Below are positions 1-5,463 of a stretch of DNA of 5,952 bases, piece by piece. Numbering within the stretch: the first letter of the stretch is position 1; each line of letters opens with the position of its first letter. Location of the stretch: NCBI GenBank assembly GCA_009702845.1, contig WLHG01000066.1, positions 1 to 5,952 on the forward strand, read 5' to 3'. The notes beneath the pieces were generated by a model, which worked only from the letters and a program-made list of their open reading frames with translations, did no database searches and was not told the origin of the DNA. The position numbers were made by a program, and so were the translations under genes. This stretch comes from Actinomycetota bacterium (GTDB lineage Bacteria > Actinomycetota > Actinomycetes > Nanopelagicales > Nanopelagicaceae).

Positions 1-1380
1 AGCAAAGTAAACGTGTGATCGAACCATCGCGCACAACTTATTAATAAATGAACTCTCACCGCTTGCCTTTGAAAGTGACTCAAGTTCGACGGCCATCGCC
101 TCCGCCTTAAGGAAATCTGCATTCACCAGATGGCCAATCACTTTTATGGTTTTGCGCATCATTTCTCCGTGCTCTGAGTCCTCACCGGCAAAGTGGGACC
201 ACTTTATAAGTAGATCGCCCCGTCCGATATCGGCCATTTCTCGAAGATTTGACTTAAACATCTCCTTAAAGAACTCTCTGTCTTCCGATGCAAAGGCATG
301 GTTCAATGCCTGAGATGGTTTATTCCGCTCTAAGAAGTGTGCAGCCAAAAGTGAATGGGTCGTCCTCGCGATCTTTACGTCACTCTGAGGAATTTGAGTT
401 AAAGCCTCATAGACGAGGGGATTAAATCTAAATGTACGGTTCAATGTTGCTGATGCAGTGATGAAAAGTCCATCGGTCACTAATTTATTTAGAAAAGATT
501 CTGAATACTGTTCGCCTAATATAAGCGAAGCGATTTCATTGTCAAACTCTTCCACTAAGGATAACTTTAAAATTTTGCTACGACTATCCTCGGTTAGTGA
601 ATTATAAGCATCTAAGGCCAGAATGTTTAACGGATTTACATTTGCCGTTATTGCATCAAAAAATTTACTATGGGCATTGCCTTTGCCAATATTTCTACAC
701 ATTAGCTGCACCGCTGCGGGCCAGCCATTGCAGAGGTTTAACTCTGCAAGATTTCCATTTGCACCTAAATCCACATTATTAATCAACGCAACTGCCGCAA
801 CCTCTGAATCTGAAAACTTTAAATCCTCACTTGTAATTAACGTTAAATTACCTAAGGAGGCATAGCGAGACAAGCTCGTATCTAATGTATTTCGTCGGAT
901 GATAACCATATGTACGTTAGCGGGAACTGCATCAATGAGTAGTTGGCGAAATGGCAAGACTCCTTCATGCACACCGCGGCCAAAATCAATGACAAAGTTG
1001 ACTTGACCAGGATAGGCACCCACTATTTTTACTAAATCTTTAATTGAACTTGCTTTCCTTGAATTATCTGAATTTGTACTTAATGATTTCCAGTGTGGAA
1101 TGAACTCTTCAATTCCATCGACAAGGTGCTCTTTAAATTCTTCGAATGAGTCGTTTATATCTGCCGTGTACCAAATTGTTGGTCGCTCACTTGATTGTGC
1201 CCACTCGGAGACCAGCGTCGTCTTGCCGTAGCCTGCGGGAGCCACAACAAGGGTTGCCCCAGGAGTTTGATCTTCAAAGAGTGCGAATAATTCTTTTCGA
1301 GAGAGAAATGAATTCGAGATCGCCGGCGGGTGCGCGCGAGGAAGTCTCACCCCTCGGATAGCAGTTGGCTCTGTATTCAT
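1..1380 (-). CDS. LAL/MalT-family LuxR-type transcriptional regulator, N-terminal part (C-terminus off the left edge)
   Basis: The minus-strand frame is open from an ATG at 1380 to base 1 (460 codons, no stop), so this is a truncated view of a longer gene. Proteins of this family are inducer-responsive, ATP-dependent activators with a STAND ATPase domain, a winged helix, a superhelical repeat region and a C-terminal LuxR helix-turn-helix. Visible here are a Walker A motif APAGYGKTT (residues 47-55), a Walker B-like strand FVID (129-132), the strand ending in arginines 162-163, the segment LSRYASLGNL (170-179) typical of MalT relatives, GWPAAVQL (219-226), and a winged-helix-like FRFNPLVYEAL (317-327). 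Helical repeats seem to begin near residue 340. The DNA-binding domain is outside the window. Oddities are a phenylalanine (F133) where relatives usually have a second acidic Walker B residue, and N320 where a histidine is common. No convincing Shine-Dalgarno precedes the ATG. The family assignment is firm; the regulated genes cannot be read from the sequence. Confidence 0.88.
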   Translation of the reverse strand, partial: MNTEPTAIRGVRLPRAHPPAISNSFLSRKELFALFEDQTPGATLVVAPAGYGKTTLVSEWAQSSERPTIWYTADINDSFEEFKEHLVDGIEEFIPHWKSLSTNSDNSRKASSIKDLVKIVGAYPGQVNFVIDFGRGVHEGVLPFRQLLIDAVPANVHMVIIRRNTLDTSLSRYASLGNLTLITSEDLKFSDSEVAAVALINNVDLGANGNLAELNLCNGWPAAVQLMCRNIGKGNAHSKFFDAITANVNPLNILALDAYNSLTEDSRSKILKLSLVEEFDNEIASLILGEQYSESFLNKLVTDGLFITASATLNRTFRFNPLVYEALTQIPQSDVKIARTTHSLLAAHFLERNKPSQALNHAFASEDREFFKEMFKSNLREMADIGRGDLLIKWSHFAGEDSEHGEMMRKTIKVIGHLVNADFLKAEAMAVELESLSKASGESSFINKLCAMVRSHVYFA

Positions 1381-1422
1381 GGCTCAAGGGTGAGGCATCC
1401 CAACAGGTTTATCAACTTTCTA

Positions 1423-1440
1423 TCACCCCATATGGGGTGA
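1423..1440. promoter_or_regulatory. Perfect 18-bp palindrome, candidate operator
   Basis: TCACCCCATATGGGGTGA equals its own reverse complement. It lies in the 70-nt gap between the stop of the ATPase gene (1451) and the start of the LAL regulator gene (1380), ending 42 nt upstream of that start. The CACCCC-4nt-GGGGTG arrangement resembles operators of the CsoR/RcnR family of metal sensors, as I recall them. It could also fold into a 7-bp hairpin with an AUAU loop, but no U-rich tract follows on the minus strand, so an intrinsic terminator is less likely. No csoR-like gene is in the window, so the cognate protein is unknown. Confidence 0.55.
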
Positions 1441-1450
1441 GTAGGAGGGG

Positions 1451-3229
1451 CTATTTATCGGAAAGGGCGCTCAATGCCCAGAGAATTGCAACAACATCTA
1501 TGAACTCTTGGGCAAGTGCGCCTTCACTGGCCGTGGAGAGACCCGCGGCGCCAGCGAGCATGACAAGGAATGAAAGAGACATACCTATTGCAGCGGCCTG
1601 AATGGCCTTTCGCCTAGAAACCTGTGCGATCTCGATGGCTTCGACTAAATGAACAATTGAATCTTCAACGATTACGAGATCGGCGGCCTCACTTGCGGCC
1701 GTCGCACCACGTGCACCCATTGCAACGCCCACATGTGCCATTGCCAAGGCAGGTGCATCATTTATTCCATCGCCTACAACAATGACCGTTCCTTTAGACG
1801 TGCTCATCAAATTTTGAGTGATATCTAACTTGTCCTGTGCACTTACGTGTGAATAAATCTCGGTAATTCCAACAGAGGCTGCGACCTCTTGAGCCGTTGA
1901 ATCTTTATCTCCCGTGACCAAAGCAATTCGCTTAACACCAACTTTTCGCAAATGTGCAATAACGGCTTTAGATTCAGGGCGAAGCGGATCACTTAAGCCA
2001 ATTGCGCCGATTAAGAATCCATCTCGAGTTACGGCAACAACCAATGGGTGTGTAAGTGCTAGCCAATCAGGGGCAGTTTGAGTTAGCTGACCTACTGTTA
2101 TTTCATGGCCATTTATTACTCCGGAAATATGATGGCCTGGAACTTCTTTAACTCCAGTGACTTCCAACAACTCCAAATTCAATTCTTTAGCAGAGATAAC
2201 AAGCCCCCTTGCCACAATATTTTGGCTGTATTGATCAACCGATGCCGCCAACTGCAAGACCTCATCTTTATTTGAATCACTGGACACTACAATCTCATCG
2301 ATCAGTGGCCCACCATGTGTAACTGTCCCGGTTTTATCCAGTAGAACAACCTCAGCACGCGCAAGGGCTTCAAGAATCGCGCCACCTTTAATTACCGCAC
2401 CGTGTTTAGCTGCTTTAGATAGACCCGAGACAACGGCAATTGGCACGGCCAAAATTAGTGGGCATGGTGTGGCTGCTACTAAGACAGCAACCGCGCGGCT
2501 TACATCCCCGGTCAGCGCCCAAGCTAAAGCAGCGGTGATAAGGGCTATTGGCAAAAAAGCCAATGCCCATTGACTGGCAATACGCACACCCGGTGATGTT
2601 CGTGCCTGGGCCGACTGAACTAATTTAATGATTCCTGCATATGTACTTTCTTCGGCCGTATTAGTTGCCAGATATTCAAATGCATCCCCGGCGTTAACAA
2701 CCCCGCTGAGAATTATTTCGCCTTTATGCCGCGTCATCGGTATTGCTTCACCAGTTAATGCTGACTCATCAAGAGTGGCTGAGATTAACAACTCACCATC
2801 AACTGGGGTAATTTCCCCGGCACGAACTAACAATCGATCCTGAACGCCGATCTCACGCACTTCGATATCTTCTAATACACCGCTAGGTGAAAACCTTCGA
2901 GAGCGCTGTGGAATTCTGGCGAGTAGAGATTTGAGTTGTCGCTCGGCCTGACCCTCTGCCCAGTTTTCTAAAACACGACCACTTGCTAACATAAGTGAAA
3001 TCACCGCACCGGCAAAATATTCATGCGTTAATAATGTTGCGAGCAGAGACAGCACTGCAAGAAAATCAGAACCAATTAACTTATTGCGAATGTCATTTAC
3101 TACCCACCACAGGGCCGGAAATAAACCCAAGAGTGCACCAAGTGCCCAGAATTCTTCTCTGAAAAAACCTAGCGCTAGGGCTATTAACGTCGTGAGTAGT
3201 AGCCCCCTATTAAAATAACGCGAAGACAT
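1451..3229 (-). CDS. P1B-type heavy-metal-transporting ATPase with TPC motif
   Basis: This is a complete 592-residue P-type ATPase of the inner membrane that should couple ATP hydrolysis to export of a transition metal. In order: two hydrophobic segments (about 9-22 and 27-44), a second pair (55-88), the actuator domain with TGE (159-161), a membrane pair (221-240 and 246-270) carrying TPC (254-256), the phosphorylation motif DKTGT (298-302, D298 phosphorylated), TGD (439-441), the hinge GDGINDAP (486-493), and two C-terminal segments (547-564 and 571-589). Eight helices is the usual P1B number. There is no N-terminal CxxC or His-rich metal-binding domain, which explains the short length. TPC replaces the CPC of copper and zinc/cadmium pumps; TPC has been linked with the P1B-5 nickel/iron group, but the metal here is not certain. 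Two nucleotide-domain motifs deviate: the usual His-Pro pair reads QN (336-337), and the usual GxG reads GHH (365-367). The start is well fixed because an in-frame TAA lies four codons upstream and no other start intervenes. The LAL regulator gene follows after 70 nt on the same strand. Confidence 0.93.
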   Translation of the reverse strand: MSSRYFNRGLLLTTLIALALGFFREEFWALGALLGLFPALWWVVNDIRNKLIGSDFLAVLSLLATLLTHEYFAGAVISLMLASGRVLENWAEGQAERQLKSLLARIPQRSRRFSPSGVLEDIEVREIGVQDRLLVRAGEITPVDGELLISATLDESALTGEAIPMTRHKGEIILSGVVNAGDAFEYLATNTAEESTYAGIIKLVQSAQARTSPGVRIASQWALAFLPIALITAALAWALTGDVSRAVAVLVAATPCPLILAVPIAVVSGLSKAAKHGAVIKGGAILEALARAEVVLLDKTGTVTHGGPLIDEIVVSSDSNKDEVLQLAASVDQYSQNIVARGLVISAKELNLELLEVTGVKEVPGHHISGVINGHEITVGQLTQTAPDWLALTHPLVVAVTRDGFLIGAIGLSDPLRPESKAVIAHLRKVGVKRIALVTGDKDSTAQEVAASVGITEIYSHVSAQDKLDITQNLMSTSKGTVIVVGDGINDAPALAMAHVGVAMGARGATAASEAADLVIVEDSIVHLVEAIEIAQVSRRKAIQAAAIGMSLSFLVMLAGAAGLSTASEGALAQEFIDVVAILWALSALSDK

Positions 3230-3235
3230 AGGTAT

Positions 3236-3241
3236 AGATTA
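3236..3241 (-). promoter_or_regulatory. Candidate -10 box of a leaderless promoter for the P1B ATPase gene
   Basis: On the minus strand TAATCT fits the TAnnnT -10 consensus and is followed by exactly 6 nt (ATACCT) before the ATG at 3229. Transcription would then start at or next to the A of the start codon, giving a leaderless mRNA. This agrees with the absence of a Shine-Dalgarno sequence. No good -35 hexamer is visible at 16-18 nt spacing. The box overlaps the left arm of the inverted repeat at 3239-3254. Confidence 0.45.
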
Positions 3242-3254
3242 CTTCATCAAGTAA
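3239..3254. promoter_or_regulatory. Inverted repeat in the divergent promoter region, candidate operator
   Basis: TTACTT-catc-AAGTAA has perfect 6-bp arms around a 4-nt spacer. It sits in the middle of the 42-nt gap between the divergently transcribed ATPase and beta-CASP nuclease genes, overlapping the proposed ATPase -10 box and lying in the -35 to -10 zone of the nuclease promoter. A bound protein could block both promoters. A dyad of this size is expected about once by chance in a window this long, so position is the main argument. Confidence 0.35.
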
Positions 3255-3258
3255 AGGA

Positions 3259-3264
3259 TAGGCT
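3259..3264 (+). promoter_or_regulatory. Candidate -10 box of a leaderless promoter for the beta-CASP nuclease operon
   Basis: TAGGCT matches TAnnnT and is followed by 7 nt (TGAAACT) before the ATG at 3272, the geometry of leaderless actinobacterial promoters. The only purine-rich stretch upstream, AAGGA at 3254-3258, is 13 nt from the start, too far for a good ribosome binding site. No clear -35 hexamer is seen. Confidence 0.45.
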
Positions 3265-3271
3265 TGAAACT

Positions 3272-4660
3272 ATGAGTGAAGTTACAATTACATTCCTCGG
3301 GGCTACTGAAACAGTTACAGGTAGTCGATTCTTAGTAACCACTGCTTTAAGCAAAGTTCTCGTTGATTGTGGAATGTTTCAAGGGACCAAAGAGATCCGT
3401 AAGAAAAACTGGGAGCCATTTCCTGTTGATGTTTCAACTATTAATGCAGTGGTTTTAACGCACGCGCACTTAGACCATTGCGGGTATCTACCTTTATTAG
3501 TTCGGCAGGGCTATAAAAAGCCGATTCATTCAACTCATTACACCAAAGAATTGGCCACAATAATTTTAAGGGACTCAGCGCACCTGCAAGAAATGGATGC
3601 GAAATATGCGGCTGAGAAAAAGTACTCTGAACATCTAAATCCCAAAGCTTTGTATGGTTCTGAAGATGTTGCCGCCACGCTAGAGCTCTTCAAGGAACAT
3701 GAATTCAGAAAATCCGTTCAATTAAGCCAGGATATTTCGGTTACCTTTTTCCCATCCGGGCATATCCTCGGATCTAGTTTCATAGTTTTGGATGCAGCAG
3801 GGAAGAAAATCCTTTTCACAAGTGATTTAGGGCGCGATAATCATCCACTCCTCTCTATTCCAGATGCTCCCCCAGCATCTGGCATCGATGTCGTAGTTAC
3901 CGAATCAACATACGGAGATCGCGTACATGACACACCGACAGAGAGTTTTGCCGATGAGATTAATGCCGGTCTTGCTAGGGGCGGAAAGATTTTGATTCCG
4001 GCATTTGCAGTTGACCGAACTGAAGTAATTTTGATGGCACTCCGAGCCCTTATCGACCAGAAGAAGATTCCTCCCGTCCCAATCTATGTCGATTCACCCA
4101 TGGCAATTGCAGCCCTTGAGCACTACAGAGATGCAATCGAGCGCAACAGTTCGGAGATTCGACCTGGGGTCAGCAAGCGCTGGGAAAATCAGGATCCGTT
4201 CGATGCCGGTGCCCTCAAGCAGTTAAATACGACTGAGGAGTCAAAATCTCTAAAAGAAATCGAAGGCTTGGGCATCCTTATTGCAGCAAGTGGGATGTCA
4301 TCGGGAGGTCGCGTTGTGCATCATTTAAAGAACCTCTTGCCCGGCGCAGCTAACACCGTCATTTTAGTTGGATTTCAAGCCGCTGGTACTAGAGGGCGGT
4401 TGCTCGAAGAGGGTGCCAGAGAGGTCAAGATCCATGGGGAATGGATCCCGGTACATGCACAGATTGTTAAAATAGAAAGTTTCTCAGTCCACGCCGACTC
4501 TGATGAACTGATTGCTTGGCTTAAGCAGATTTCAAAGCCTAAAACCGCATTTGTTGTCCATGGCGAGGCAGATTCACAGTTAGCTATGCGCAATCGTTTA
4601 ATCAATGAGCTCGGTTGGAGAGCGATTATTCCAAAGAGCGCCCAGGTATTTGTGGTGTAA
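3272..4660 (+). CDS. Beta-CASP metallo-beta-lactamase-fold ribonuclease (CPSF73-like RNA-processing exonuclease family)
   Basis: This complete 462-residue protein has the bacterial beta-CASP architecture. The metallo-beta-lactamase core carries the zinc motif HAHLDH (64-69), the third-motif histidine H164 in SGHILGS, and D185 in SDLGR. Beta-CASP motif A is E211 in TESTYGDR, motif B is H407 in FSVHAD, and motif C is H430 in VVHGEAD. PAFAVDRTE (243-251) and ASGMSSGGR (339-347) are further family signatures; D248 stands where glycine is common. All expected metal ligands are present, so an active, probably cytoplasmic, two-zinc RNA-cleaving enzyme is expected. Length is normal for the family, of which Thermus TTHA0252 is a characterised member. 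It is not the RNase J branch, which is longer and has its own C-terminal domain. The ATG follows a candidate leaderless promoter, and the N-terminus ITFLGATETVTGS matches the family start. The next gene begins 3 nt after the stop, so the two are probably co-transcribed. The physiological RNA substrate is unknown. Confidence 0.94.
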   Translation: MSEVTITFLGATETVTGSRFLVTTALSKVLVDCGMFQGTKEIRKKNWEPFPVDVSTINAVVLTHAHLDHCGYLPLLVRQGYKKPIHSTHYTKELATIILRDSAHLQEMDAKYAAEKKYSEHLNPKALYGSEDVAATLELFKEHEFRKSVQLSQDISVTFFPSGHILGSSFIVLDAAGKKILFTSDLGRDNHPLLSIPDAPPASGIDVVVTESTYGDRVHDTPTESFADEINAGLARGGKILIPAFAVDRTEVILMALRALIDQKKIPPVPIYVDSPMAIAALEHYRDAIERNSSEIRPGVSKRWENQDPFDAGALKQLNTTEESKSLKEIEGLGILIAASGMSSGGRVVHHLKNLLPGAANTVILVGFQAAGTRGRLLEEGAREVKIHGEWIPVHAQIVKIESFSVHADSDELIAWLKQISKPKTAFVVHGEADSQLAMRNRLINELGWRAIIPKSAQVFVV

Positions 4661-4663
4661 CCG

Positions 4664-5239
4664 ATGGATTCACTTGCCTATTTAGCTATTGTCGTACTGC
4701 TTTTTAACCTTGCCCCGGCCTTTGCGCCACCAACATGGACGGTTTTAGTTTTCTTTGCATTAAATTCAGATTTACCACCATGGCTCATTGTGATCGTAGG
4801 AGCTATCTGTGCCGGCACGGGAAGATATAACTTGGCTCGTTTGACTTCATTAGTTGGATCTAGATTAAAGGGGAAATCACTTCGAAATCTTCAAAGTGCA
4901 AAGGCGGCGCTAGAAGGCAAATCTTCACGTAAATTCGCCATGCTCGCTTTCTTTGTTATCTCCCCCCTTCCTTCAGCTCAGCTTTTTGAAGCAGCCGGCT
5001 TGATAGGTGCCAAAATTCTTCCTCTCACTATCGCCTTCTTTTCAGGGCGCATAGTCACATACTCATTCTATGTCGCTGGCGCATCGCAACTAAAAGCCAA
5101 AGGTATTGCTGATCTAATAACCGAACAGTTCTCATCTGGATGGGCGGTCATATTTCAAATTGCCATGATTGCCGCTGTTTTACTATTGACCAGAGTTAAC
5201 TGGAGCCATTTATTAGAAAAAGATAAACCTACAGCTTAA
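4664..5239 (+). CDS. Small polytopic membrane protein, possibly a remote DedA/VTT relative
   Basis: This 191-residue, strongly hydrophobic protein has probable membrane segments at about 4-18, 22-34, 38-52, 91-115, 119-140 and 160-177. A basic, soluble stretch lies between (53-90, rich in Arg and Lys). The segment with SPLPSAQLFEAAGLIG (100-115) followed by FFSGRIVTYSFY (125-136) recalls the proline- and glycine-bearing re-entrant and helical parts of DedA/VTT (SNARE-associated) membrane proteins, but the classical DedA motifs are not clearly present, so I give this only as a possibility. The ATG is 3 nt downstream of the nuclease stop with only a weak GGTG upstream, which suggests translational coupling in one operon. 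The stop codon overlaps tail to tail with that of the minus-strand small gene at 5236. The protein-coding call is firm; the function is not known. Confidence 0.82.
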   Translation: MDSLAYLAIVVLLFNLAPAFAPPTWTVLVFFALNSDLPPWLIVIVGAICAGTGRYNLARLTSLVGSRLKGKSLRNLQSAKAALEGKSSRKFAMLAFFVISPLPSAQLFEAAGLIGAKILPLTIAFFSGRIVTYSFYVAGASQLKAKGIADLITEQFSSGWAVIFQIAMIAAVLLLTRVNWSHLLEKDKPTA

Positions 5240-5379
5240 TTTAAAGCCACGGCTGAATGCGTTTCAACCATGTTCTCATCGTCCTCAACTTTATCAACTA
5301 CGAGCACGATGATTATGACTAGCAAACCGGCAATGATACCCAGAAGCAGTTCCGACTTTTTTTCAAAATTAATTTGCAT
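5236..5379 (-). CDS. Probable 47-residue single-span membrane protein
   Basis: From ATG at 5379 the frame encodes a short polar N-terminus (MQINFEKKSE), one hydrophobic span of about 20 residues (roughly 11-30, rich in Leu, Ile, Val and Gly), then an acidic tail with DKVEDDEN. The frame stays open to an ATG at 5421, but that codon lies inside the loop and stem of the hairpin terminating pstS, so the shorter start is better. A near-perfect -10 box TATATT (5391-5386) stands exactly 6 nt before the ATG at 5379, as in leaderless genes. Its TAA shares three bases with the TAA of the plus-strand membrane protein gene (TTAA at 5236-5239). No family is recognised. A chance frame cannot be excluded at this length, but the promoter position and the amphipathic design support it being real. 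Confidence 0.6.
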   Translation of the reverse strand: MQINFEKKSELLLGIIAGLLVIIIVLVVDKVEDDENMVETHSAVALN

Positions 5380-5385
5380 GTGCCA

Positions 5386-5391
5386 AATATA
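5386..5391 (-). promoter_or_regulatory. Candidate -10 box of the small membrane protein gene
   Basis: TATATT on the minus strand is one base from TATAAT and is followed by TGGCAC and then the ATG at 5379, the geometry for a leaderless transcript. A weak -35 candidate, TTGGGC, lies 18 nt upstream inside the pstS terminator stem. This is the strongest -10 match seen in the window. Confidence 0.5.
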
Positions 5392-5405
5392 TCGGGAGAA
5401 CGAGA

Positions 5406-5439
5406 AAGCGCCCAACTGCATCGCTGCAGTTGGGCGCTT
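5406..5439. terminator. Strong hairpin, probable (bidirectional) terminator after pstS
   Basis: AAGCGCCCAACTGCA and its exact complement form a 15-bp perfect stem around a TCGC loop. On the minus strand it begins 24 nt after the pstS stop and is followed by TCTCGTTCTC, a broken T-rich tail. On the plus strand it is followed by ATTTCCC and could stop readthrough from the nuclease/membrane-protein operon that ends at 5239. The stem is very stable but neither side has an ideal U tract. Confidence 0.75.
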
Positions 5440-5463
5440 ATTTCCCTCGTATCGGAAAGAGAG

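Noticed and set aside
597..865. Plus-strand open frames overlapping the LAL regulator
   Set aside because: They are short, lack recognisable domains, and lie antisense to a long frame with clear MalT-family motifs.
1423..1440. Palindrome read as an intrinsic terminator of the ATPase gene
   Set aside because: The potential 7-bp hairpin has no following T-rich tract on the minus strand (next bases TAGAAAGTTG), so an operator is the better reading, though not proven.
1146..1601. Two plus-strand frames covering the regulator start, the palindrome and the ATPase 3' end
   Set aside because: Low-complexity, Ser/Arg-rich translations with no domain; they are antisense shadows of the two minus-strand genes.
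4793..4829. Glycine-rich GAICAGTGR in the small membrane protein as a P-loop
   Set aside because: No lysine follows in the right place and the stretch lies at the end of a hydrophobic helix, so it is not a nucleotide-binding loop.
5236..5421. Longer 61-residue version of the small minus-strand gene starting at 5421
   Set aside because: Its ATG lies in the loop and stem of the hairpin that ends pstS, and it would place the strong TATATT box inside the coding region. The start at 5379 fits the promoter better.
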